Positions 10,403 through 20,855 of a DNA stretch of 64,000 nt are shown one piece after another. Source of the DNA: Blattamonas nauphoetae (taxonomy: Eukaryota > Preaxostyla > Oxymonadida); assembly GCA_033064195.1 (NCBI GenBank), contig JARBJD010000045.1, positions 285,083 through 349,082 of the forward strand, written 5' to 3'. Position 1 is the first letter of the stretch; every line of letters begins with the position of its first letter. A model generated the notes under the pieces. It was given only the letters and a program-made list of their open reading frames with translations, was not told the DNA's origin and ran no database searches. The position numbers and the translations under genes were made by a program.

Positions 10403-13400
10403 ATGTATTCCGGGCCTCAATCCGCTTTGTCTCTCTCTGAAAGATTAACGGACAATGTGAAGCCATTCCATCCCACCAATCGTCGGGTGAATCCCTTTCT
10501 AAATCTTGATTCAGCAGAGATTTTTGCGGCCGTGAAGATTTACGTGATTGAGCATGTTTCAGACAATGATTCGAATTTCCAGAACCTCGATGTTTTCTCA
10601 ACCAACATGATCTTCTGTCTCAATCGAACATTACCCTCCTTACCCGATTATCTGGACATGTATCCATTTTTCTTCTATCCTCATATGTTTGTTCATTCTA
10701 GTCTTATTTCACAGATGAATTGCTCTCCACTCTGTTTCATCGTCGCCCTGATCTACATCACTCGTCTGGAACGATCAGGCTCAGTCATTCTAACCTCACA
10801 AAGTGCTCATGCTCTCCTTCTCACATCGTCTGTCAGCTCATATTTCTCTCATTTCCATCGTTTCAATCGTCTTCAATCGATCATCTTTATTCGTCAGGAT
10901 CGTCATCACCGCCAAATATCTCGATGACCTATTCTATTTCAACACATACTACGCCCATATCGGCCGGATTGATTTTCAAGAGCTCAACCAAATGGAACTC
11001 CAGTTTCTATCACTTATGTCTTACTCCCTCGGTGTTTCACCGTCGTCATGTGAGAACTTCTACATCAACATGCAGAATATAATCAATCCTTTGAGTCCAG
11101 ACACTTATAAACTTCAAGAATCTCGAGGTTTTTCGTCCGTTTTCTTAACTCCGGATCAATTATCTCTTTCTAGTCCTCTCCCCCATCACCCAGACCAGTT
11201 GGAAGACCTCTCAACAAATGCCGTCGAAGCGGTTGAATGCGCTCTCAAAGGGCTTTGTTCCTGCACATCGTCGGGAGGAGGAAGAACGGAAACAGAGACA
11301 GACTATGGAACAAAGGGAAAGCTTCCGAATGCGCGCAGAAGACCGAAACGTTCTTGCTTCGGACAAGTTTTACAGTTTTGTGGATTTTCCATCGCTTCGT
11401 CTCTCCTGGGAGTTGGAAAAGACTCATCGAACACAACTCCCTCCCATCTCGCAGCTTAAGCCAAAACAATGCTTCTTTGGCCCAGCATCTGCCCCTCCTG
11501 CCCAATACTGTATCCGAGTTGCCCAGAATCCTAATCTTGTGGAGCTTTTGTCATACGATTCAAGCGACACCAAACAACCCATTTCTGCAATTCAGGTTCA
11601 GCTGGCAACCCCCACTCCATCACTCCCAAATATTAACGTAGATTTGCGTCAACCTGTTCATTTTAATCCTCCCAGACTCGTTGAGGGTCATTCGGTTGAC
11701 CGATCCCAATCGGATCTGGTCTCAACTCAACGAAGGGAACCTCCGCATCTTACAATCTCACCCATTACCTCCATTGGACGGTCCTCACCTCAAATTACAC
11801 TCATCCACTCCTCTCCTCCACCGTCACTGACCATCCCATATTCAGACACCACTCAATCGTCCCATCCTCGACAGATAAGCCTGTATCCCACCCCATCACT
11901 TGTATCCATCCCCACAAATGATATTTCGCGGGAAGGACGTGATTCTAAACGGAACGCCCCGCTCATCGCCAATCCACCTGTCGCTGAAGCTGTTGTCATC
12001 CTCGAAGGGAACTGTGCCCAATCGCTGCTGGAAAAGGATGATGAAACAAAGGACACCAATAAACGACGAACAGAATCGGATAGAATCGAAAACAGACTGA
12101 AGGAAGAAATGCAGCGATTGAGGGAAGAGGAGGAACAAAGAATATCAAGAATTTCCAGCGAGCGGAATGGAAAGAAGACGAACAGCTCACTCCCTGAATG
12201 GCGGGAACAGATGGATACTGTTCTTAAACTCAACCAGGACAGACCCACAGAACCGGCGATCAACGACGAAACTGAGGAAGAAAGAAGATACAGACTCGCC
12301 AAGAAACGAGCCAAGAAACTCAAAATTCGGAAAAAGCTTGAAACATTCCCATATCCTTCCTATCCACCCCAACACTCCATCGTCCCAAAACAAACTCCAC
12401 TACTCCCCTCGCCTCCGGTCTCTCCTTGCCCTCCACTGGTCTCCACTCCATCCACTCCCCAAACAGTCAGCCTCTCACCGATCACTTCACAGCAGCCACA
12501 GAGTCTGCAACACTCACCAAAGACGACCAAAGTATTCATGATTCCCGTCCACGATCCACCACCGATCACTCTTCATCCAGCAAGATATCCTGGAATCTCT
12601 GCTGATTTGAACAAAACCTCTTCATTTCAGGATAAACAAAACGAATCTTCTTCACCGATTTCGATCGAACCACAACCTGTCTCCCTGGAATCCGCCCAAC
12701 CAAATTCTCCCCCAATTCTCTCGCCTACTCATCAAACTGATTTGCGAAAATCAAATTCTGTTTCTCCAAGCGATATAAAGCTTAATTTTGGAGAACGAAG
12801 ATTTGAAGTTCCAACTGAAGGCCGAGCTCGACAAATCGGAAGATATGGAAGAATTCAAATTATATCCACCGAAACCCCCAAAACTCAACATTCTCGCCCA
12901 TCGCCTCCCCACCCCTCATCCGCCACATCTCACGACCGACACCATCACTCTCACACTCATGCAAAGTATGGGAAGCATCTCAACCCAACATCAAACCCCC
13001 ATCCGCTCAAAGGGACTGGCCTTCTGCCGGCGCCGGTGATTCTTCCTCCTTCACTCGACAGTGTTGGTGTGATCAGCCCGAAACACACACTTGCTCAAAG
13101 TAATGCGAGAAGTGTTGCATCAGTTCTGTCAGGAAAGGATCAGACTCGTTCATCTGTTGAAGTTCCTCACCCAAATGACACTGTGGATCGAGCTGTCACA
13201 CTCACACTCACAACAAAACAGAAAAACGAAGAAGTTCATCTCAGTCCCAACCAACCGGACGACCACTCTCCGCTCTCTCGCCCTCCCTCTTCTCATCCCG
13301 TCGACAATCTCGGCCCTCTCCTCCACGCCCCACCGACAGTCAAGTCGATCATTCCACAGTCGTCGGTTGCTGCCAGCGAACCTTTGTGTGCCACTCCAAA

Positions 13401-13491
13401 TGTCGATGCGAGTTTTCGGAAGGGGACGATCGAAAAAGAGAAAAGGGAAAATCAACGTGGAGACTTCAGGTCCATCAGTGTCGGGGATTAA
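10403..13491 (+). CDS. PHO80-type cyclin with a 770-residue disordered tail, four exons
   Basis: Predicted exons are 10403-10659, 10702-10827, 10898-11127 and 11174-13491, totalling 2931 nt (976 residues) in one continuous frame. Residues about 75-190 form a PHO80-like cyclin box. Exon 1 ends ...LPDYLDI, exon 2 reads LISQMNCSPLCFIVALIYIT, exon 3 reads IVITAKYLDDLFYFNTYYAH and then FQELNQMELQFLSLMSYSLG. Known relatives bind and activate a cyclin-dependent kinase. The tail (residue 205 on) is Pro/Ser/Thr-rich with one charged coiled-coil stretch near 490-540 (KEEMQRLREEEEQR), far longer than in ordinary PHO80 cyclins. Splicing is inferred from frame and cyclin homology. A separate gene starting at 11218 is the alternative, but the 46-bp intron joins the frames exactly. 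Confidence 0.78.
10660..10701 (+). other. Cyclin intron 1 (42 bp)
   Basis: Donor GTATCC, acceptor TTCATTCTAG. Removal joins YLD-I to LISQMNCSP in the cyclin box. Confidence 0.75.
10828..10897 (+). other. Cyclin intron 2 (70 bp)
   Basis: Donor GTCTGT, acceptor TTCGTCAG. Removal joins HALLLTS to IVITAKYLDD. Confidence 0.75.
11128..11173 (+). other. Cyclin intron 3 (46 bp)
   Basis: Donor GTTTTT, acceptor CTCTTTCTAG. It links the cyclin frame (open to 11459) to the long tail frame, which stays open to 13491. Confidence 0.65.
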
Positions 13492-13704
13492 CTTGTTGCG
13501 TGGATACTCATTGCATTGTTGAGTGAAATTCTGTTGATTTTACTTTTTAATTCAAACTTTTGGGACCTAAATGAATATTTTCCCTTTGTTGTTCATCTTT
13601 TCACCTAGTTGCGTGTCGTATCCCATTTTGAAACGTTCCGAAACAGTCATCTTCCTTCTCTTGGTGATCTTCTCTACTGGGATTGCTTTTTGTTGAGTGT
13701 TTGT

Positions 13705-13722
13705 TCTGACCCATAACGAGTG
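13705..13722 (+). promoter_or_regulatory. Family A upstream element, copy 4
   Basis: Exact TCTGACCCATAACGAGTG, 23 nt before the ATG. Confidence 0.72.
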
Positions 13723-13745
13723 TGATTTGACCAGTCTCAAAACGA

Positions 13746-14822
13746 ATGACCGAGATTGTCAAGAAACCAAACACTTCCTCATGTAAAGCACACTCTGACT
13801 TGTCCTCCCGTCCATTTCTATTTTCGACGGATTGCTCACCGTTCCTGGATTGGAGGTGGTACAAGCGGCTTGAAACTGCAATTGAAAAGACCGTTGTCTT
13901 TCAGTCTCTCGTTGCCACTGTGAAGTTGCAGCCTGAGCTTGATGCCTCGTTGGAGGAGAAAGCAGTGGAACTTCTGAAATCAGTGAAACCGAAGGATAAA
14001 GAAATCGCAGATGCTTTTCTCGGCAGCCTTGGGCAAACCACTGATCATTCTTCAACAGACTTCGTACAGTCCATGGTGGTACTCATTTCATCGCCCAGTC
14101 AAGCAATCACCACAGCAGCAATGGAGATGCTGAATTTTCTGTTCTTGTTCTGTTCCCCTAAAGACCGACTTGCCCTCGTCCAAGCTGATCTGGTCCCTCA
14201 ACTCATCACCACTCTCAACCCACAGTCTCTTTTCTTTGCAGAAGCACTCGATATTCACATCCACCTCATGCGTATCTTCAAGTCTTCTCTCTGGCTCGCA
14301 GCTCCGGATGGACTCGAGCAACTCGAAATTCAAGATCACTATGAACAACAAGCTGTTCGTGAGACGGTTTTAACGCAAGTCCTGTCACCTTCGGAGAAGT
14401 ATATTTGGCATTTGTGCGTGAACAGATTTTCGATCATCGATAGAAACCAATCCACTACTTTTCTAATGCTACTCACCGGACTCCTCGAAATATCTCCATA
14501 TTATCAGCCCACAATGGATTTTGTCCTTCATATGCCTGTCGTTCTCACAATCCCGAGCTGTCTCACATTTTTCAAAGATGATCACTCAAGCTTCTCTTTT
14601 CTGACTTCGATGAACCACGTTCAGTATGTTTGGAACAAAACAAAAGGAGAAGAGGGACAGATTTTGAAAACAATCCATCAAATGCTGAAAATGGAGGGCT
14701 TCGAAGAAGTGATGGAGGCAAAGCTGCAAAACGACCGAAAGGAACGCTATGGAAGAATGATTGTTCGCAGATCGATTAACTGGAACAACTTGCAGGGCAC
14801 GAACCTTCCAGAACAGGAATAG
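13746..14822 (+). CDS. Family A copy 4, intact (358 residues)
   Basis: The frame is open from the ATG below the upstream element to a TAG. The N-terminus carries SDLSSRPFLFSTDCSPFLDW, so the usual FLNW is FLDW here. The helical middle has FVQSMVVLISSPSQ, ITTAAMEML and DRLALVQADLVPQLI, and the end block is KMEGFEEVMEAKL with NWNNLQGTNLP. This is a well-preserved member, one codon longer than the typical copy. Its 3' flank (14823-15080) holds the conserved hairpin region near 14884-14896 and leads into the 5' flank of copy 5. Confidence 0.85.
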   Translation: MTEIVKKPNTSSCKAHSDLSSRPFLFSTDCSPFLDWRWYKRLETAIEKTVVFQSLVATVKLQPELDASLEEKAVELLKSVKPKDKEIADAFLGSLGQTTDHSSTDFVQSMVVLISSPSQAITTAAMEMLNFLFLFCSPKDRLALVQADLVPQLITTLNPQSLFFAEALDIHIHLMRIFKSSLWLAAPDGLEQLEIQDHYEQQAVRETVLTQVLSPSEKYIWHLCVNRFSIIDRNQSTTFLMLLTGLLEISPYYQPTMDFVLHMPVVLTIPSCLTFFKDDHSSFSFLTSMNHVQYVWNKTKGEEGQILKTIHQMLKMEGFEEVMEAKLQNDRKERYGRMIVRRSINWNNLQGTNLPEQE

Positions 14823-15224
14823 AAACAGACAAGAATCAGCGTCTCTTTCGACCTGTTTCTGACCTCTATTGGACAATAGACACTGTTTGTGTGTGATCGC
14901 TGTCGACTCTGGCATCACCTCATTGTTTGGTTTGCCGAACGACAAAGATTCTCTCTCGTCAGTTTCGCTCGATGGTCGCCACACTCTCCTTCTCTTTCGC
15001 CACTCTGACCCTACTCGCAAGTGAACGGCCGTGCTTGCATGCGTTGTCACGATTGGTGGGGGACATGACAATTCTGTTCTTCGTCGAAATGATACCAACC
15101 ATCGATTTGGTCGTTGACTGTCTTTCTCCTCATTCATGGATGATCTCAATCTTCTTTGGTTGATTTTTTTTGTTCATTTGCGATGGGCCATTCATCTCAC
15201 TCTCTTAATTGCACATGATTGATT

Positions 15225-15242
15225 TCTGATCCATAACGAGCG
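15225..15242 (+). promoter_or_regulatory. Family A upstream element, copy 5
   Basis: TCTGATCCATAACGAGCG, 22 nt before the ATG, the variant shared with copy 2. Confidence 0.7.
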
Positions 15243-15264
15243 ATTGAAATCCGAATCCGACAAA

Positions 15265-16335
15265 ATGACAGCAATTGACATGACGATTAACCCATCCCCT
15301 GATTCTCCTTGCCCAGATATCTCTTCACACTGCTTTTCATGTTCTCTAGATTGTGATGCTTTCCTGAATTGGTAATACAATCGAAATGATACAGAACACG
15401 AAAAAGCCGTTGTCTTTCGGTCTCTTGTTGCGACAGTGAAGTTCCAGCCTGAACTTGATGACTCATTGGAAACGAAAGCAGTGAAATTTCTGGAATATGT
15501 GACTCCTGATCATCAAGATTCAGCAGATGCTTTTCTCTCCAATTTTGCGTCAATTTCTGATGATTCTTCGACAGAATTTATACACTCCATTGTGATGCTT
15601 CTTTCTTCATCCACTCATGTCATCACCACAACAGCAATGAAGATGGCCGAAACTCTGATATGCTTCTGTTCAGCAGAAGTCCGACTTGCCCTCGTCCAAG
15701 CTGATCTTATCCCTCATCTCATCAACTCTCTCAATCTACAGTCTCTTTCATTCTCAGAAACAGTCGATATCCACCTCCATCTCATGAAAATCATCTTGAA
15801 TTCTTTCCGTTTCGCAACTCCGTATGGTCTCGAACAACTCGAAATTGAAGATTACAACACACAACAAGCTGTTCACAAGACGATTTTTCAGCAAGTTGTG
15901 GTACCTTCGGAGCAGTATATTGGTCATTTGTGCGTGAACCGATTTTCGATCGTCGATGGAAGCCAATCCTATTCTTTTCTGGATCTCCTCGCAACCATCC
16001 TCCAAATATCTCCTTCTTATCAACCGACGATGGAATTTGTTCTTCGTATGCCAGTCTTTCTCACAATCCCGAGTTGCCTCACATTCTTCGAATATGATCG
16101 CTCAATCTGGGATTTCCTGTGGGAAATGAAGTATATTCAGCAAAAATGGAACACAGCAAGAAGAGAAGTGCGGCAGATGTGGAAAACAATCCATCGAATG
16201 TTGAGAATGGAGGGCATCGAAGATGCGATTGAGGAAAAGCTGCAAAACGACGAACATAAATACTTCGGAAGAGAGATTGTTCGCGAAGCGATTGAATGGA
16301 ACAATCTGCTGGGCATGAACCTTCTGAAACTTTGA
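15265..16335 (+). pseudogene. Family A copy 5, early nonsense codon
   Basis: The ATG at 15265 starts MTAIDMTINPSPDSPC and reads to FLNW, where a TAA (15373-15375) replaces the usual Asp/Ser codon. The same frame then continues to the normal end with no further lesion (VTPDHQDSADAFLSN, RMLRMEGIEDAIEEKL). The downstream open part begins near 15376, but its first ATG is at 15436, which would omit the FLNW block. N-terminal type and upstream variant group it with copies 2 and 8. TAA reading as Gln was considered and rejected because other genes here end in TAA. Confidence 0.8.
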
Positions 16336-16560
16336 TAGAAACAGACAAGAACCAGCGAACGTTTCGACCTATTTCTGACTCCTTTTGGACAACAAACACT
16401 GTTTGTGTGTGATCGTTGTCGGCGCTGGCATCACCTCATGGCTTCGTTTGCGGGAAAGACTGGTATTTTCCCTCGCCAGTCTCGCTCGATGATCGCCACA
16501 CTCTCCTTCTCCTTCATCTCAACTTTCGCTCTGCTTGTTTGTGGAATGTGGTGAGCGGAT
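16336..16560 (+). other. Conserved 3' flank of copy 5
   Basis: This shows the family-wide sequence after the stop: TAGAAACAGACAAGAACCAG, then TTTTGGACAACAAACACTGT and a GGCATCACCTCATGG block, then a SESV-type antisense-open stretch to about 16510. After it, family B sequence begins. Confidence 0.65.
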
Positions 16561-16579
16561 GGAGGGATCGATTGTGACG

Positions 16580-16685
16580 ATTGGTTGATATAAGACGGAA
16601 GAACGGAGACGAGGAAAATCGACGCAGCGATGACGGAAAAGATCAGGACACGGAAGACAATTTAAGAAAGCGAGAGTCGGAAGAG
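16580..16685 (+). pseudogene. Family B relic, N-terminal piece cut off by an insertion
   Basis: The charged stretch (GACGGAAAAGATCAGGACAC and onward) matches the family B N-terminal coiled-coil region at 37460-37530. The rest of this B copy resumes at about 18475, on the other side of the inverted-arm element. Confidence 0.5.
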
Positions 16686-16701
16686 TGGAAGAGAGGGGGC
16701 C

Positions 16702-16930
16702 GACTATATCTCATCAAGCATTCCATCTATATCTCATCAAGTTTTGATCAAGGGTTTACTCTTTCCCTTAATAGTCTTTTTTCACCGACTGAATCTCCTG
16801 TTTTTCAGACTCAACACATCATTCTTATCTTCATCTCACTGTAATTCTCTCTATTTTCAACATTTTTGGTGGAATAAAACTACTTCTGTTGTTTCAAACA
16901 AACTGTGTTGATCGAACCATTGATTGTTTC
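16702..16930 (+). repeat. Left inverted arm of the 16.7-18.5 kb element
   Basis: Begins GACTATATCTCATCAAGC. It pairs with 18241-18469 in reverse complement. Confidence 0.85.
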
Positions 16931-17032
16931 TTTCCTTCTTCGAGAATCAGGAACTGTGGTCTCATCTTCGTTTTCTCGAAGTTTATGGACTAGTTCTATG
17001 TGCAACATCTCGATACCGATGTGAAATGACGC

Positions 17033-18071
17033 GTGTTTTTACCGTCTACAATAGACGCTGGCGACTTCATGCTTTCAGAGCCTGACTGTCTTGAAGGAGT
17101 GGTTGTCACAAAGCCCAGCGATCGTCGTCCGAAGACACCCACAAGCAGCACTCTCCAGTTGGACACCGTCGCTAAGAACGTCTTCGCCGACCATCCGAAC
17201 ATGAAGCTGTATCGAGTCCTGATCGCTCTCCACACAACCTTTAATCTCCCCCCTGGCGAATATACGCTTGTTTGCCAGCTGCTTGGTTCAATTGTGGCTG
17301 TCCTTTTCCGCGCTGAGTCGATGGAACAGTCGCTGCTGCTGCCAGACTCGGAGGAGACGATCTCGATTGGGAAGATCGACAAACTGCATCTGCACACCAT
17401 GTATGCCGACGAGGCGATGATGAAGGAGTTCTTGACAGAGGCGCAAAGGGTCTGGTCTTTCTTCGTATTCATTTTCTGGTTGTCTATCACTCTCTCCAAA
17501 GACCGTCCGAAGTGTCTGTCTGACAGGCGTTCATCAATTCCGCAACACTCTTTGTCAAGCTCTCCCGACACGTGCCATGCACGACCAGATGGCCGACGTT
17601 CCACTCACCCCCACTCGTCCTCGCACTGTCGCCACAAACGTCAGAGGCACTCCACAATGCAACACACGAGCTGGCTCGTCGATGTCGATTCGATCCAAAA
17701 CAGCGATGAGAAACAAACGAGGAACAAGATCGGCGACGACCCTATCTCGCAACTCAAAATGACAGTTGTCTTCACCCATCCTCGTTCTCGCTCCCACCGA
17801 AGAAGTTGGATGAGGTTCCGATGTGGCACTGCACTTCTGTGCTGATCCCCCATCTCTCGTTCTTCACATGCAAGCCACTGCCCGAAGACTGGATTCTGCT
17901 GCTTCCGCAGAACAAGGCGTCGCAGGACAGAGAATTGCGGATATTTTAACGGACGGGACAAGATTGGACGGAGCGATCGGGGATGTACGACGAGGATGAC
18001 GACACACACACAGATTCAGCCTACATCGAAGTCGAAACAGAGTGGACAGATGAGTTGCTAGGAGGTTTTTG
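17033..18071 (+). pseudogene. Decayed unrecognised gene inside the inverted-arm element
   Basis: A 270-codon open frame (17033-17845, first ATG at 17069) begins with a globular-looking part (DTVAKNVFADHPNMKLYRVL, LPPGEYTLVCQLLGSIVAVL) and then turns into low-quality Ser/His/Arg sequence after about residue 140. Coding-like sequence continues in a second frame (FINSATLFVKLSRHVPCTTR; later MWHCTSVLIPHLSFFTCKPL) with in-frame stops, ending near 18071 with an acidic DEDDDTHTDSAYIEVE tail. I infer a captured host gene fragment with frameshifts. I cannot name the family. Confidence 0.4.
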
Positions 18072-18240
18072 ATCATTTGAAGGAGAAAGACGAGATAGAG
18101 AGGAAAGAGATTGGAGAAGGAGCCTGAAGAGTGTCTTGTTCTATTTGACCAATAATTTTTAACTTTTTTACGAAAATTGTTTCAATCCCGCAAAAACAAC
18201 CGATAGGAGACCAGCTGTCACGATGTCTAATGTTCAGAAT

Positions 18241-18469
18241 GAAACAATCAATGGCTCGATCAACACAGTTTGTAAGAAACAACAGAAGGGGCTATATTCC
18301 ACCAAAAATGTTGAAAATAGAGAGAATTACAGTGAGATGAAGAGAAGAATGATGTGTTGAGTCTGAAAAACAGGAGAGTCAGTCGGTGAAAAAAGACTAT
18401 TAAGGGAAAGAGTAAACCCTTGATCAAACCTTGATGAGATATAGATGGAATGCTTGATGAGATATAGTC
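18241..18469 (-). repeat. Right inverted arm of the 16.7-18.5 kb element
   Basis: Reverse complement of 16702-16930, ending GCTTGATGAGATATAGTC. Confidence 0.85.
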
Positions 18470-18474
18470 GTTCC

Positions 18475-19521
18475 CGGAAGAGAGAGATGGAGGAAGAAGA
18501 ATGGAAAGACAAGCGAGGATGAGTGGAGTGAGAGGAGGAGAAAGAAGGGGAGGATGAGTGGAGGGAGAAGGGTGTCGGAAGGAAAGGAGATGGGAAGGGG
18601 AGCATGTGTTGAACGGAACAGTCGAGAGGAAGACGTGGAAGAGCTGCGAAAACAACTCGAACTGGCCGAATGGGGGATAAACTGAACGCATCCTCCTCAT
18701 TTCGAGCTGAGGGTGAGAAGGAAGAGGAGAAATTGCGCGACTTTCCTCCACCACGTCTCTCCTCCTTTCTTCACCGCGGTTGACGAAACTCAGAGTCGCT
18801 TTTCGTCGCTCTCGCCGACGACACCGCAATTGATGGCACGCTGTCCCATCAGCATTCGCCCAAGCCAACCCCGACCGCACTCGAGGGAAGGACGTGATTG
18901 CTGTTGGCGGACGTGAGGAGAACCAGCACAAGCGAACACAACGGCGTGCAGATGGACCGTCCGACAGAACGCCGACACAGCCGCCATCACGACTTACCAT
19001 CTCGTCTCCTCTGTGACCACGAGTCTGGTCGGACACACATGACATCGTCGCCTTCGTTCACTCGATGCGTCGGCACTGTCTGGTTACTGCAAGGACAGCT
19101 GATATCACTGGAGTCCCTGTCGAATGAACAACAGAACATGAACCAACAGCAGGAGCGGAGGATAATCAGGATATCGATGGTGAAGAGAAGGGAGGTGTTG
19201 ATGAATGAGTTTTGAAGGGAGTGATAGTGGAGAACAAGGGAGTGGTGTTGTCGGTGAAGGAGAGGCAGGCTCAGTCATGTGGAGGGTTGGAGGAGAGGAT
19301 GGGATTGGGGGAGGGGTTGAGAGTGAAGAGTGAAGAGTGGGGAGTTTGGACATTTGGAGATGGTTGTGTCTGAGACTGATGAAATGGAGGACATGGCTCT
19401 CAAGAGAGAAGAAGAGACGAGAGCGAGAGAGGGAGTGTGGATGGAGGAGATGGTGGGTCTTCGATGGAACGAGGATAATTTAAAGACAGAGTCGGAAAAG
19501 CAGAAATTGAGGAAGAGATGA
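18475..19521 (+). pseudogene. Family B relic, main part
   Basis: The plus strand reads in order: a charged region; SESLFVALADDTAIDGTL; LEGRT, then a TGA where other copies have CGA, then LLLADVRRTSTSEHNGVQ; THMTSSPSFTRCVGTVWLLQ; a coiled coil (SLESLSNEQQNMNQQQERR); and a final coiled coil reading EMEDMALKREEETRAREGVW to a stop at 19519-19521. Several frame changes separate these pieces. The order is the same in all B copies, which suggests a former coiled-coil protein of several hundred residues. Family A copy 6 starts 158 bp downstream, an arrangement repeated at 55844/55999. Confidence 0.6.
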
Positions 19522-19638
19522 ATTTGAGTACTGGTTGATCGCAACAAATAGTGGCATCTCCCTCAACGTTGGTTGACTTTTGTTCTTTCTTTTGGACATT
19601 AATTTCATCTCATTATCTTTGTTTCACTGAATCAATCT

Positions 19639-19656
19639 TCTGACCCATAACGAGTG
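19639..19656 (+). promoter_or_regulatory. Family A upstream element, copy 6
   Basis: Exact TCTGACCCATAACGAGTG, 22 nt before the ATG. Confidence 0.72.
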
Positions 19657-19678
19657 TTTATCCACAACTTCCTCCTGA

Positions 19679-20753
19679 ATGACAGAAACTGACCCGAAAA
19701 CAGACACCTTCTCGAATACAGAACGCTCTGACTTGTCCTCCCGTCCATTTAACTTTTCGACGGATTGCTCACCGTTTCTGAATTTGGCAGTTCAATCCAC
19801 ATGAATCTGTACATGAAAAAGCCATTGTCTTTCGATCTCTCGTTGCCACATTGAAGTTCCATCCTGCACTTGATGCCTCGTTGGAAGCGAAAGCAGTGAA
19901 ACTTCTGGAGTCTGTTCGTCCACGAACTCGATCGGCAACAGAAAATTATCTCAGCAACCTTGCATCGCACTCTGATGATTCATTGACAAACTTCGTACAG
20001 TGCGTTGTAGTGCTCACTTCCTCACCCAGTCAGGTCATCACCACTGCTGCAATGAAGATGCTCGAAACTCTAATCTGGACCAGTTCTGCCGAAGTCCGAC
20101 TTGCCCTTGTCAATGCTTATCTGATCCCTCAACTCATCAACACTCTCAATCCACTGTCACTTTCATTCACAAAATCAGTTGATATCCACAATTATCTTCT
20201 GTCATGCAGCAACTGGACAGTCTGGCTCACAACTCCGAGTGGTCTCGAAGATCTTGGAACTGAAGATGGCGAAGAACAGCAAGCTGTTCACGAGACGATC
20301 TTGAAGCAAATTGTCGCACCTTCTGAAGAGTATATTCGCCATTTATGCGTGAATCGCTTCTTGATCGTTGATAGAGACATATCTTATTATTTTCTGGAAC
20401 TCGTTGTCAAAATCCTCCGAATATGTCCATATTATCAACAGACAAGGGATTTCATCATCGATATGCCTGTTTTTCTCACGATCACAAGCAGTCTCACATT
20501 CTTCGAAAATGAACGCTCAATTCGGAGTTTTCTGTGGGACATGAACTATACCCAGCGGGAATGGAACAAACAAAGCTTAGAAGTGCGACAGATGGGGAAG
20601 ACAGTCCTTCGAATGTTGAGAATGGAGGGCATCGAAGATGTGATTGAGGAAAAGCTGCGAAACGACCTGAAGGGAGACATCGGAGGTGATATTGTTGACA
20701 AATCGATCGAATTGAACAACTTGCAGGGCATGAACCTTCCAGGAGGTTGGTAG
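19679..20753 (+). pseudogene. Family A copy 6, one-base frameshift after FLN
   Basis: The ATG at 19679 gives MTETDPKTDTFSNTERSDLS and reaches DCSPFLN. An extra T near 19785 (AATTTGG where copy 13 has AATTGGG) then shifts the frame, which stops shortly after. The remaining family sequence continues one base out of register from about 19805 to the TAG at 20751-20753. Total length is 1075 nt, one more than the family norm, which fits a single insertion. The downstream part alone has an ATG at 19851 but would lack the N-terminal blocks. The N-terminus is nearly the same as that of copy 13. Confidence 0.82.
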
Positions 20754-20855
20754 AAACAGACCGGAACCAGTGATCGTTTCGAACGGTTTCTGGGTTCTTT
20801 TGGACACCAAACACCGTTTATGCGTAAACTTGCCTATGAAGGAAATGGCACTCCT

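Larger units (their letters stand above)
16686..18474 (+). mobile_element. Element with 229-bp inverted arms carrying a decayed gene
   Basis: Arms at 16702-16930 and 18241-18469 are reverse complements over 229 bp with about ten differences. The outermost part of each arm holds two direct copies of TATATCTCATCAAG. CGGAAGAG occurs just outside both sides (16678-16685 and 18475-18482), consistent with an 8-bp target duplication, although the left copy is separated from the arm by about 16 bp. The surrounding family B relic aligns with other B copies if this block is removed. Long terminal arms, an 8-bp duplication and non-transposase cargo are features of Mutator-like elements, but no transposase is visible, so class assignment is tentative. 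Confidence 0.65.

Noticed and set aside
15373-15375. TAA inside copy 5 as a reassigned (Gln) codon, as reported for some oxymonads
   Set aside because: The aligned residue is Asp or Ser, not Gln; the acidic gene, the cyclin gene and the transposase frame end in TAA, and family A genes end in TAG.
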